Position numbers and translations under genes: made by a program | Part shown: positions 1 through 8,859 of the stretch, piece after piece | Position numbering within the stretch: position 1 is the stretch's first letter | How the letters are laid out: each line of letters opens with the position of its first letter | Notes under the pieces: generated by a model | Databases searched by the model: none | Seen by the model: the letters and a program-made list of their open reading frames with translations, nothing else | Told to the model about the DNA's origin: nothing | Source of the DNA: Spirochaetales bacterium | Lineage (GTDB): Bacteria > Spirochaetota > Spirochaetia > Sphaerochaetales > Sphaerochaetaceae | Assembly: GCA_022788185.1 (NCBI GenBank) | Contig: JALEVV010000035.1 | Coordinates: 1-46,942 of the forward strand | Reading direction: 5' to 3' | Length of the DNA stretch: 46,942 nt

Positions 1-28
1 TAACATACAAAACGGGCAATTAAAAGGG

Positions 29-64
29 AAAACCAGCAGAAAACGGTCCATTTCTGCTGGTTTT
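29..64 (+). terminator. Rho-independent-type hairpin
   Basis: A perfect 14-bp stem (29-42 pairs with 51-64) encloses an 8-nt loop and its 3' arm ends in TTTT. The TAA at 1-3 could be the stop codon of a gene to the left of the window, which this hairpin would terminate. Confidence 0.6.
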
Positions 65-127
65 GTGGGTGTTTAAGTATATTTTGATTGGAATTACGCC
101 AGTCTATTAGGATTTAGTACATAACTT

Positions 128-1282
128 TTGCACTTGTTGTGTTATACACCAGAAACTGATGGTGATTTGATTACGGGATTTACTCCTGAAACAGCAGAGT
201 CTATTCAGAAGATAATGGCTTCTGTCAATAAAATAGCACAGGGAGAAGATTCTCAGAAGCTCCTGATTGATGTATTAACAAATGTACTTAGCAAAGGTGT
301 TACTCTCAGACTCCCTGGAAATGGAAGTGATACCATTTCTATAGTATCTACTGGTAATTATACTCCTGGGAAACTTACTGTCAATGTAAATGCTAATGTG
401 TTTAATTATCAGTTAGGAGATTCTGGTGTATCAGCAGATGGAACATTTATAGCAAGTGTTGATATTGATATTGCAAAAATGAATAGTCATAATCCCGCGG
501 ATTATCCTTATGTACCTACTTTCAAAATTGATCCAGAATCAACACTGACTCTTACTGTTAAAGAAAAAGAATACAGACTGAATAGTATTGCAAGTATTGA
601 AGCCTTCCAAAAAGAAATTAATGCTAATAATGGTGAAAATGAGTTATCTAAAAAACTGTTGGATGCATTAAAAAATAGTTATAAACAAATATGTGTTGAT
701 GTTCTGAAAATAGCAAAAGAGTTCCTTGCAGATGATGGATACAGAATTGAAACAGATCAATATTTAATCTCTCTTAAAGGGACTCTTGATTGGAGACTAG
801 TGAGTGATACTGAGAAAGATAAACTTTATTTACCTAATCAGAAGATTAGTAATATTTATGAGTTCTTTGGAAGTATTTTTGATATCATTTCTGTCAGGAA
901 TTTAACATTAGAAGTATCTACAAAGGATGTTATTACTTTGGATGATGCTGGTTTTGAAGTGAAACTAGTTGGAAAAGTAAGTAATGCCTATTTATCTTTT
1001 GTGAAAACAATATATAACGAAACTGAAACTTGGACACCTACCAATATTCTTGCGGTTTGCAATTCCGCCGATGTTTCACTAGCTATTCTTACTCATGGTA
1101 ATAATATTGGAGAAAACACAATCTATGTCGTTGGGCATTTTGAAGGAAGAAAAGGGCTGAAATATCCATTAAAAGATAACAAGACTGCCTATGGTTATAT
1201 AAGATTTAATGGAGAAGATTACAAAGTAGAAGACTTCTTTAATAATATAGGAAAGATGATGTCTCAGGCGCCAGTAAAATAA
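128..1282 (+). CDS. Secreted-type protein lacking its signal peptide (probably 5'-truncated)
   Basis: A 384-codon open frame with no family I recognise. It is rich in Thr, Ser, Asn and alternating hydrophobic beta-strand-like segments, like the surface proteins that follow it. The only usable in-frame starts are TTG codons (128, 134, 137), because an in-frame TAA lies at 122-124. There is no clear ribosome site and no signal peptide or lipobox, whereas the next three genes all have one. The hairpin at 29-64 leaves no room for a normal N-terminus. I infer a gene that has lost its 5' end or an exported protein with a degraded start; expression is doubtful. AT-rich like its neighbours. Confidence 0.5.
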   Translation: MHLLCYTPETDGDLITGFTPETAESIQKIMASVNKIAQGEDSQKLLIDVLTNVLSKGVTLRLPGNGSDTISIVSTGNYTPGKLTVNVNANVFNYQLGDSGVSADGTFIASVDIDIAKMNSHNPADYPYVPTFKIDPESTLTLTVKEKEYRLNSIASIEAFQKEINANNGENELSKKLLDALKNSYKQICVDVLKIAKEFLADDGYRIETDQYLISLKGTLDWRLVSDTEKDKLYLPNQKISNIYEFFGSIFDIISVRNLTLEVSTKDVITLDDAGFEVKLVGKVSNAYLSFVKTIYNETETWTPTNILAVCNSADVSLAILTHGNNIGENTIYVVGHFEGRKGLKYPLKDNKTAYGYIRFNGEDYKVEDFFNNIGKMMSQAPVK

Positions 1283-1297
1283 TTTGTAAATCAAAAT

Positions 1298-1319
1298 GCT
1301 CTCCCTGCTTGGGGAGAGC
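1298..1319 (+). promoter_or_regulatory. Hairpin containing the putative ribosome site of the next gene
   Basis: Arms 1298-1305 (GCTCTCCC) and 1312-1319 (GGGAGAGC) pair perfectly around a 6-nt loop. The 3' side carries GGGGAG at 1311-1316, the only Shine-Dalgarno-like string before the ATG at 1328, so the fold would hide it. The tail TATATTATA is a poor terminator. Confidence 0.4.
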
Positions 1320-1327
1320 TATATTAT

Positions 1328-2398
1328 ATGTGTATAAAAGTTCTTATTTTTTCTGTTTTGCTATTATTATCCTCATGTGATTTTTCATTAGGAGAAAAAA
1401 CTATATCCGCGATATTCCCTGGAGATGGTTTTACAGGCTCTGATAACACAGGAAACTTTACGCCATACAGTCCTATCTCAGTTGATGAATTGCTTGAAGA
1501 AGGCAATACACCGATAGATATTGGATCATCTGATGAGATAAACAGAATTATGAATGCTGCAAGTGACGTGCTTGCTGTTCTGAATGCAGATTTCTTTATA
1601 AACATAGCTGAGGGGCTAGGGTTTAGCGAAGAAGATTTCTTTGGATATGAACATATTAAACCTCGTACTGTCAGTTCTTCTTTTGAGTTTCATGCCGATG
1701 ATGAAGGCATAAAGATTATTAACGGGCAAAAAGAGCTTTACTCCATAAATGTTGATTACCTTGATTTTTTCGCTTCTTTAGGATGCAAAGATTTTGTTAG
1801 ATTCTTTCTGAACTACATTGTTGGGGGAAAGTACAATTACAGTTATAATTATATAAAAGCAGACGGTAAAATCGATTTATCTTTTAGACTTTCTTCATAC
1901 GGTGTTAATCTTCCGAGTATGTTGTTAAGTGGACTTGTTAATGTTCAGGCAAAAGATTTAATGCTTGAGGAATACAATTTCAATGGAGTAAATGGTATTG
2001 GTAAGATTTTTTTGCCAATAAAGGGTGGCCTGAAGATTGGCGGTGTGGTTTCTTTTGGCAAGAGTGGCTTCATGGTTGATTTAGATGTGCCTGATTATTC
2101 CGGATTTCCTGCCCTAGATGATCAAACATTTGAGCAGGAGTATATATATCATCCTTACAGTGTAACGCTGTTCGTACGAGAATCCGTACTAGTTGACTGT
2201 GCTGTATTATACAAAGATATAGTCAATATCATAAAAAGTGGTTCATCGTTAATTAGTGAGGATTTGTATAACACCATAGCATCTGCACTATGGCCGGAGC
2301 ATGACAACGGAAATATAGTACTGTCAGTCAAGTATGCTGACGGTAATGAATATATTATTTCGGACTGGACTCTTTTCCAGTTCATATTTGCAAACTGA
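1328..2398 (+). CDS. Predicted lipoprotein, function unknown
   Basis: A 356-aa protein with a type II signal peptide: MCIK, a hydrophobic stretch, then lipobox LLSSC with the lipidated Cys at residue 17. It would be anchored in the inner or outer membrane facing the periplasm or surface. The mature part has many aromatic and Gly/Asn-rich beta segments and no recognisable domain. It follows the truncated frame at 128-1282 by 45 bp and precedes another lipoprotein by 56 bp on the same strand, so the set may be co-transcribed. The ATG at 1328 is chosen because it gives the complete signal peptide. No function can be assigned. Confidence 0.72.
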   Translation: MCIKVLIFSVLLLLSSCDFSLGEKTISAIFPGDGFTGSDNTGNFTPYSPISVDELLEEGNTPIDIGSSDEINRIMNAASDVLAVLNADFFINIAEGLGFSEEDFFGYEHIKPRTVSSSFEFHADDEGIKIINGQKELYSINVDYLDFFASLGCKDFVRFFLNYIVGGKYNYSYNYIKADGKIDLSFRLSSYGVNLPSMLLSGLVNVQAKDLMLEEYNFNGVNGIGKIFLPIKGGLKIGGVVSFGKSGFMVDLDVPDYSGFPALDDQTFEQEYIYHPYSVTLFVRESVLVDCAVLYKDIVNIIKSGSSLISEDLYNTIASALWPEHDNGNIVLSVKYADGNEYIISDWTLFQFIFAN

Positions 2399-2454
2399 TC
2401 ATTTCTGATTTATTCTGACTTATAGCTATCAGGCGAATGGAGGGGGATTGTATT

Positions 2455-4464
2455 ATGGGAAGAAAAGCATTTGGGATCATTGCTTTAATACTCATTTCGT
2501 TATTGACTTTTATGGGTTGTGAACTGAATTCCAGTTCAAGTACTGCTCCTGGTAATTTAAAAATATATTTGAGTTCCAGTGCTGTGTCTTCCTTGGCTGC
2601 CGACAGTTCGTTGACTGCATACATCAGAACCGGGAACTCATCCGGGGCGATTGTTAAAGAGGTTGTTTTGTCCAAAGATTCCACTGCAGTAAATATTGAT
2701 CTCAACCCAGGAACATATTACCTGACACTTAACAATAAGTCTTTTACGATTGCAACTACAATCAGTATATCTTCCGGTGGCAAACACAGTGTATCTATAA
2801 ATCCTGTTACAACGGGTAAAGTAAAGTTTGTCCTTTCTGATAGTGTTAAAGAAATAATTAAAAAGAATTATTACAGCCTCTCGATCGAAATACGGAAGAC
2901 CGTATCATCTGCCCCTATTAATACCGTGTTGTTCCATTCCGGCTCATTATCAAACCAATTATATCAGCTGGAAAACGGGTCTTATTATTTAACTTATACA
3001 TTCAGTTCATATAATGGTGGTATTGAGCTGACAATCCCCGAAACTGTAACCGTAAAATCAGGAGAAACAACTCAGGTTGATATTGATTGTAAACCTAATG
3101 GTACCGTAAAAGTCGAAATGAGCAGTGAAGCTAGTTCTGTTTCTCCAAGCAATTTTGTCATTTACTTCTACTGTGATGCAGAAAGAACCGATTTGGCTAA
3201 TTCATTAAAGTATTATTCATTGAATAATACTCTTTCGCTTGATCCAGGCACTTACTATATTTCTTATACCTGTGACAATGGTGATCCTTTTGACATTGAT
3301 GAAACTGTTGATGTAGTAAATGGCGGCGCATCAACCGTGAAAGTTGATAAAAAAAATGATATAAATTATGTTTTTATTGATGATTATATAAGAAATAATT
3401 CTTCTAATTTGTACCCGCCTGACCGAGATGGTTTTAGAATTGTTTTTTCTGACAAGGATAGTGATTACACCTATTCTTATAATTATAAATATTCAAACAA
3501 TGTATACCTAAAAAAAGGTACATATAATATATCATTTGAGAATAATCCTGACGATTCAGGTTTCCTTGTCTCATCAGATACAACACAGATTTCAATAGGG
3601 GCTGAAAGGTCTAATTTAATTTTGAATCTGTGGGTTGTTGGATCAATCAACTTTGCTATAAATGATTCTAGCGAAGCTTCCGTCGCTCTTACCCTTGAGA
3701 AAATCGTTGAGAGTAATGAATCTGAAGTTAAGAAGATATACTCTGTCGATAATAATGTACAGAAGGTATATTTACCAGTAGGTGAGTATAAGGTAACCGG
3801 ATCTCTTGTTACAGATAATCCGTATATTGATTTCAGGTTGCCTTCTGAAACTATTTTTCTTTATCAGAAGAAAAATGTTGATTACAGACCTGAAGTATTC
3901 AGAACAGGTGTATTGGAATTGTCATTAACAGATGATTTCTATGAAAAGCTGGACAAACTCAGTGTTGTGGTTCATCTATATAGGAATGGTGAGTACTTTA
4001 AAGACTTGGTTATTTCTGAAACAACAAGAGAGAATAACAGATGGTATCTTCCTGAAGGCGTCTATACATATGAGCTGGAATATGATAAGCACCTAATGAA
4101 CTTAGCTTTTGATGCGGATTCCTTTAATGTATCGTATGCAAAGACTACACCAATTGTATGTAATAATTATGGTTTTGCTCGTTGTATTGCTGTGGATATA
4201 CAAAATAAAATTCCAGGCGCTTCAAAGATTGAATATTACAGTTATCAAGATTATCCAGTATTAAAGATAAGACTGAGAAATTATCCTGAGGGTTCTGTCA
4301 TTAAATTATATGATATGAGTAATGGAACAAGGTTCCTCGGTGAAGGTGATTATTTTGAAATCAGTCTGGATCAGCAAGGAATAAATAAAGATAATCTTCA
4401 AATTAGAATAACTAAGGATAATATGCTATTAGATGTTCAACAGATCGGAAATCTATGGAAATAA
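2455..4464 (+). CDS. Large repeat-containing lipoprotein
   Basis: A 669-aa protein. The ATG at 2455, not the in-frame ATG at 2437, is the likely start: it follows a strong GGAGGGGGA ribosome site at 2439-2447 and opens a lipoprotein signal peptide (MGRKAFG..., lipobox TFMGC, Cys about residue 22). The mature part holds several degenerate beta-sandwich-like repeats of roughly 85-100 residues, each with a G(T/S)YYxxY segment followed by a Val/Thr-rich 'T.xI..G' strand and a 'V.V/V.ID' strand. This resembles PEGA- or Ig-like surface repeats. Role probably in the cell envelope or adhesion; no catalytic motif is visible. The next gene starts 13 bp downstream. Confidence 0.72.
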   Translation: MGRKAFGIIALILISLLTFMGCELNSSSSTAPGNLKIYLSSSAVSSLAADSSLTAYIRTGNSSGAIVKEVVLSKDSTAVNIDLNPGTYYLTLNNKSFTIATTISISSGGKHSVSINPVTTGKVKFVLSDSVKEIIKKNYYSLSIEIRKTVSSAPINTVLFHSGSLSNQLYQLENGSYYLTYTFSSYNGGIELTIPETVTVKSGETTQVDIDCKPNGTVKVEMSSEASSVSPSNFVIYFYCDAERTDLANSLKYYSLNNTLSLDPGTYYISYTCDNGDPFDIDETVDVVNGGASTVKVDKKNDINYVFIDDYIRNNSSNLYPPDRDGFRIVFSDKDSDYTYSYNYKYSNNVYLKKGTYNISFENNPDDSGFLVSSDTTQISIGAERSNLILNLWVVGSINFAINDSSEASVALTLEKIVESNESEVKKIYSVDNNVQKVYLPVGEYKVTGSLVTDNPYIDFRLPSETIFLYQKKNVDYRPEVFRTGVLELSLTDDFYEKLDKLSVVVHLYRNGEYFKDLVISETTRENNRWYLPEGVYTYELEYDKHLMNLAFDADSFNVSYAKTTPIVCNNYGFARCIAVDIQNKIPGASKIEYYSYQDYPVLKIRLRNYPEGSVIKLYDMSNGTRFLGEGDYFEISLDQQGINKDNLQIRITKDNMLLDVQQIGNLWK

Positions 4465-4477
4465 AGGAGATAAGAAT

Positions 4478-5167
4478 ATGAAGAGGAAAGTGATGTTTCT
4501 AATTACGCTATTGGTTATTCTCCTTGCTGGATGTTCTTTGGAAAATGCACCCACTAAAGGCGAGATCATATTACAGATTGGGACTGCATCAAGAAGCCTT
4601 ACAAGTGGTGAGGTATTGAAAAATATGGATACTGCATACTATAAGGTTACTATAGGAAATCATTCAGCTAAAATAGTTTCAGAAGGTTCATATTTCAGAC
4701 AACAAATTGAAACAGGATATTATTCAGTTAATGTTGAAGCTTATAATTGTGATGATATTCTGCTGGGAAGTGGATCAACCGAGGTATATGTAACACCAGG
4801 GGAAGTAACGAAATGCAGTGTTGAAGTAAAGGAAATCAGTGGAAATGGAACACTGATAGTTCATATGGATAGAACAGCATCTGCTATTGAACAATACAGC
4901 CTTTCGGCAAAAATATACAAAATTTCTGCAGACGGGAATGATGTAGAAATTGCAGAAATACCCAATGACAGTTTTAATTCTATTATGAATGATGTAACGA
5001 TTGAATTGCCTGATGGATATTACTATATTTACTTTATTCCAGCTTTCAATTCATCGGAGATCCCAAAAACAGTAGAAAACCACATCCAAACATTTAGAAT
5101 TGTAAATGATTCTAATTCATATATTTACTGTAGAAATGATTCATCTGGTATGACTTATATACCGTAA
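4478..5167 (+). CDS. Lipoprotein; N-terminal part of a gene split by an in-frame TAA
   Basis: A 229-aa product. The start is ATG 4478 with AAAGGAG at 4463-4469; the frame's earlier ATG at 4433 lies inside the preceding gene and spoils the signal peptide. The signal sequence MKRKVMF... ends with lipobox LLAGC. The mature part resembles the repeat domains of the previous gene (YYxV, G.T.V.V strands). It stops at TAA 5165-5167 and the very next codon is an ATG in the same frame that opens 903 further codons. The simplest reading is that 4478-7879 was one gene of about 1,130 codons interrupted by a nonsense mutation (see findings). Confidence 0.65.
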   Translation: MKRKVMFLITLLVILLAGCSLENAPTKGEIILQIGTASRSLTSGEVLKNMDTAYYKVTIGNHSAKIVSEGSYFRQQIETGYYSVNVEAYNCDDILLGSGSTEVYVTPGEVTKCSVEVKEISGNGTLIVHMDRTASAIEQYSLSAKIYKISADGNDVEIAEIPNDSFNSIMNDVTIELPDGYYYIYFIPAFNSSEIPKTVENHIQTFRIVNDSNSYIYCRNDSSGMTYIP

Positions 5168-7879
5168 ATGTCATTTGAGGTTCTCACAGACACACCTGTT
5201 ATGAATGGGCCATTCAAAATCAGATACTCAAAGGTTGGTAAACAAAAAATTGATTCATTATCTTTTGATAGTGAAGGTTCATTTCCTTTCTCTCATTCCC
5301 AGAAAATCAATATTGATGACACTCATATTTACACTGATCATCTCAATGTTTCTAGTGGCGAACAGATTCTTTTATTGCATGCTCAATATTCAGATTCATC
5401 AAATCAGATTAAAACGTGTGAATATATAATAGGTGAGTATAATATAAAAGATGGTGATCGATTTTATATCACTCCAGAAAAAAAGGAGTTCGTTGTCGGT
5501 AGTACTGCTGAATTCCAGTTGAATTGTTATCCTAGCACCTATTCTTTTTCAACAGAGTGGTATTATAATGGAACAAATCTTCATGAATTAAATGGTTTTG
5601 GAATTTGGTATAACGGGTGCTCGTTCCGTCCTGATGTTATTGGTGAAAATATTATTGAAGCTGTCATAACAATGGAAGATGGTAATCAGACAACGGTATC
5701 ATATACTTTTGAAGTCTGCGAGAATGCTACTCTTTTGGATGACATTGGTGCAGGAATTGGCACACCGCTGGATGATGGAAGATTAGAAATATTAATATAT
5801 GGTAATTATTCAGGTTCATTAATTGCTTATCCTTGTGATGAAAATGGGAATAAAATAGGAGAGGGCGTAGAGGTTACGCAGAAGAATAATTGGGATAAGT
5901 CAGCAGCACTCAATTATCCTAGAGATTATCAGGCTGATAGTCTATATGTATATTTGGAAGGGTATATCAATGATAAGTTGGACGACTCTAAAATAATTAA
6001 GCTTTATGATTATTTACATTGTTTCAGGGTCGCTCTTTCTGAACCTATGTTTGGAGTATACACAAATCATGATAAACCAAAGTTACTTCTAGCAGGACTT
6101 GAACATTATCAGAAATATGATGTCAGGATTGGATACAGGCTTGGTGCCGGTGAAATGCACTATGTAGATGGCTATGACGGTCCTATTGAAGTAATCATGC
6201 CTGAGGATGCAATTCAGAGTACCTATGATCTTCACTGGGAGATTGAACTTTACAAAAATGGTTGGAGTAATGGTACATCAAGCGGTACTCTTTCCTTTGA
6301 TTATTATCCTGAAGGTTTGCCTACGATTCCGTCTGAAAAGGTCTATCAGGCTGTTGTATCCAAGGCTGATCTCAGTGGAAATCTGACGTTTGAGTATAGA
6401 ATTCTTACCCTTGATGCTGACAGTTATTATTTCTTCCGTGCTGTTGCAACAGACAATAAGAATGTCTATGTGAAGCAGTATCTTGAATCTGGAAGAGGAA
6501 AGCTTGATTCAAATGGTTCGACATTCACTATGAATGTAAAGACAACTAATGGCAGCAGAAGAGCGGTTGAATGCGAAATGCTTGAAAACGGTAATGTCAG
6601 AATAGATGGTATTGAATATACTTCGCTGAATTCCATTGGTATTAAGCAGCCGGGTAAATCATATGAAGGAGCATGGAATGTACCGAAAATAAGCCTGGGT
6701 ACAAAAATTCTATACTCAATATTCGAGAAATATGTTAACAGCCGACCTGAAGTAAAACAGATATTCCCCGACATTGATCAGCTACTCAGTGCCAGAGTCA
6801 CTGAAGGAGCTTCTGCTGATATCGGTGCATATATCAAGGATGGTACTATTAAGTTCGGTATCAGTGCAGATATTGATTTCTCACTGTTTGATAAAGCACT
6901 GTCTCTGGCAGATAAGTTCAGTCCCTATGCGGAGCTTTCACTTTCTTTCAGTGAAAAATCCAATGATGTACTGACAATCAATGGAGAGGATTACCCTGCA
7001 AGAATCATGGTTTCGTCTGATGGTGCAGTACTTATTATATATGTCTACAGATATGGAATCATTATCCCAATAGCAATGAGCAGGGCTTCCGAATACAGTA
7101 ATCCTTCAGTCAGTGCTGAAAACATCAAAGCATTTAATGCTGACAGATATGTTACCCTGACCCAGATATCTGAGTTTGCTGAAAAGATGAACAAGGAAAA
7201 CCCTGACATCTATCAGTCACTGATTGACAGTGCGACTACTGCAATTACTGTTGGTGATGATCAGGTTGAATTCGCCGGATGCTGGAATGTTATCAGTGAT
7301 GATATTTCTTCACTTGATGGTACAAGAATCGGTGTTGCTGCCGGAAGAATGTTGATAAAGCCTTCTGATACTAATGTACCGATCAATGGTGATTTCAGTG
7401 ATGCTGACGGTATTGTAACCTTCGATAATGGTGCTACCATGAAGATCAATGAAAGAAGAGTATCCTATGGTACGCTTATCCTCAGAGTGGATTATTCCGT
7501 AAATGGCATTACTCAAAGCGGTGAGCTTTGGCTTGAAAAGTATTCAGGAAATGCTTTTGATCTCCTGGTGAAGTACAATGAGCTTACTGGATACAGTCTA
7601 AATAAGATTGACTTCACGACAAGCGGAGATATCAGTGCTGACATTATCAGGGAAGGATCAAAAGAGACCGTAACAATCGGTAATTATTCAATTGGAGATG
7701 GAACTATTACGATTCAGCTGGATTCAGAAAAGATACAGCTCCCTGATACTCTTAAGGGATGTGAGCTCAAAGCAGGTGTCACACTTGCTTACCGTGACAA
7801 TGAAATCATCATGCTTGAAAAGTTCAAAGATGAAATGTCCGACGGTGAGTTTGGCATCCAGCTTGTTGATACGCTCTGA
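5168..7879 (+). CDS. C-terminal part of the split surface protein (or a separate protein without export signal)
   Basis: A 903-codon frame in the same reading frame as 4478-5167, starting directly after its stop. There is no signal peptide and no purine-rich ribosome site before the ATG at 5168. The first half looks like tandem Ig/PKD-type beta-sandwiches (strands such as 'EWYYNG' and 'TTVSYTFEV' around residues 110-180); the second half is Asp/Gly-rich beta-strand sequence of unknown family. Without the upstream lipoprotein signal the product would stay in the cytoplasm, which is implausible for this composition. I therefore infer a broken gene or a sequencing-level error rather than two real proteins. 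A good hairpin terminator follows at 7888. Confidence 0.5.
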   Translation: MSFEVLTDTPVMNGPFKIRYSKVGKQKIDSLSFDSEGSFPFSHSQKINIDDTHIYTDHLNVSSGEQILLLHAQYSDSSNQIKTCEYIIGEYNIKDGDRFYITPEKKEFVVGSTAEFQLNCYPSTYSFSTEWYYNGTNLHELNGFGIWYNGCSFRPDVIGENIIEAVITMEDGNQTTVSYTFEVCENATLLDDIGAGIGTPLDDGRLEILIYGNYSGSLIAYPCDENGNKIGEGVEVTQKNNWDKSAALNYPRDYQADSLYVYLEGYINDKLDDSKIIKLYDYLHCFRVALSEPMFGVYTNHDKPKLLLAGLEHYQKYDVRIGYRLGAGEMHYVDGYDGPIEVIMPEDAIQSTYDLHWEIELYKNGWSNGTSSGTLSFDYYPEGLPTIPSEKVYQAVVSKADLSGNLTFEYRILTLDADSYYFFRAVATDNKNVYVKQYLESGRGKLDSNGSTFTMNVKTTNGSRRAVECEMLENGNVRIDGIEYTSLNSIGIKQPGKSYEGAWNVPKISLGTKILYSIFEKYVNSRPEVKQIFPDIDQLLSARVTEGASADIGAYIKDGTIKFGISADIDFSLFDKALSLADKFSPYAELSLSFSEKSNDVLTINGEDYPARIMVSSDGAVLIIYVYRYGIIIPIAMSRASEYSNPSVSAENIKAFNADRYVTLTQISEFAEKMNKENPDIYQSLIDSATTAITVGDDQVEFAGCWNVISDDISSLDGTRIGVAAGRMLIKPSDTNVPINGDFSDADGIVTFDNGATMKINERRVSYGTLILRVDYSVNGITQSGELWLEKYSGNAFDLLVKYNELTGYSLNKIDFTTSGDISADIIREGSKETVTIGNYSIGDGTITIQLDSEKIQLPDTLKGCELKAGVTLAYRDNEIIMLEKFKDEMSDGEFGIQLVDTL

Positions 7880-7887
7880 TTCAGAAA

Positions 7888-7917
7888 TACAGCAGCCGGG
7901 ATTTCCTGGCTGCTGTA
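7888..7917 (+). terminator. Terminator hairpin after the surface-protein run
   Basis: Arms 7888-7897 and 7908-7917 form a perfect 10-bp stem, extendable inward by three pairs to a 4-nt loop. The tail TTCTAATG is only moderately T-rich. It lies between the rightward run and the convergent selenium gene ending at 7951 and may serve both directions. Confidence 0.6.
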
Positions 7918-7950
7918 TTCTAATGAATATTAGAAAGTATTACTAAGATG

Positions 7951-8859
7951 TCACTCAACTCTCTGGAACAGAATCTCCTCGTCCCCGCCGCAGATCATAT
8001 TTAGATCACCTTTTGGGTTGAGGACGTATTCTTTGAGAAGGGCATCTCCCTGCAGGGCCCTCGCATCCTCAATGGTTCTCTTTTCAAGTGCTCCTCCGCC
8101 GACAGTGCCGTATACGGTGTCTGCAGTCACGAACATGCTTGTTCCGATCTGGCGTGGGGCCGAGCCTTTCTTAGAGATGATCCTGCATAGGACTCCGTTA
8201 CCTTTTTCCGCAACTTCCTCAAGAAGGGGAATGTCCGCAAGACTTCTGTTTGCCTTAGACGAATAGACCTGAATGATCTCGCCCATGATCGAAACTGCTA
8301 TCTCCGCGGGAGTGTCTCCTCCTATCTTGATGCCGATGGGAGCATGCACTCTAGAAAGCTGCTCTTCCGTATACCCCTCATTTCTGAGTTTCTCAAAGGT
8401 AGTCTTCACCTTTCCTTTTGAGCCTATCATTCCCACATACTCACTTTCCTGATGAAGACACCATTCAAGACATTCCTTGTCTCCGAAGTGACCATGGGTG
8501 AAAATGCAGTAATAGGGGTTATAAACATCAAGCTTCAGTGATGATAAGTCACTGTAATCCACTTTGATAAGGTCCGCCCCTGGAAAGTCCTCAGGGATGA
8601 GTATCTCATCTCTTGAATCTATTACGGTCACATTGATGTCCAGCAGGCGGGCAAGTCTGAAAACTGCTTTGCCGACATGGCCTGCCCCGAAGAGAACAAG
8701 ATGCACCTGCGGTGTCAGATCCTCCTCAAGCACCCTCCCTGAGAAGATATTATCGTTCAGGTTTTCCTTTCCAAGTGTATCACCTTCAAGGGAAGTGAAG
8801 CGTCTGACACTTCCTTTCCTTAGTAATCCTAGCAGTGTGTCAAAGTAGTCCTTTTTCAT
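7951..8859 (-). CDS. XdhC/CoxI-family molybdenum hydroxylase maturation factor, domains in reversed order
   Basis: A 302-aa protein. XdhC proteins bind molybdenum cofactor, protect it while a terminal ligand (sulfur, or probably selenium in this context) is installed, and pass it to xanthine dehydrogenase-type enzymes. Residues about 52-200 form the Rossmann-like XdhC_C domain (GAGHVG at 58-63, THGH at 121-124, GMIGSK at 143-148, APIG at 173-176). Residues about 205-300 form the XdhC_CoxI domain (GSAPR at 232-236, GGG at 254-256, MICGG at 288-292, with Cys290). Canonical XdhC has these domains in the opposite order. The start overlaps the end of the desulfurase gene by 20 bp, so the two are co-transcribed. 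Assignment to the family is firm; the partner hydroxylase is not in the window. Confidence 0.85.
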   Translation of the reverse strand: MKKDYFDTLLGLLRKGSVRRFTSLEGDTLGKENLNDNIFSGRVLEEDLTPQVHLVLFGAGHVGKAVFRLARLLDINVTVIDSRDEILIPEDFPGADLIKVDYSDLSSLKLDVYNPYYCIFTHGHFGDKECLEWCLHQESEYVGMIGSKGKVKTTFEKLRNEGYTEEQLSRVHAPIGIKIGGDTPAEIAVSIMGEIIQVYSSKANRSLADIPLLEEVAEKGNGVLCRIISKKGSAPRQIGTSMFVTADTVYGTVGGGALEKRTIEDARALQGDALLKEYVLNPKGDLNMICGGDEEILFQRVE

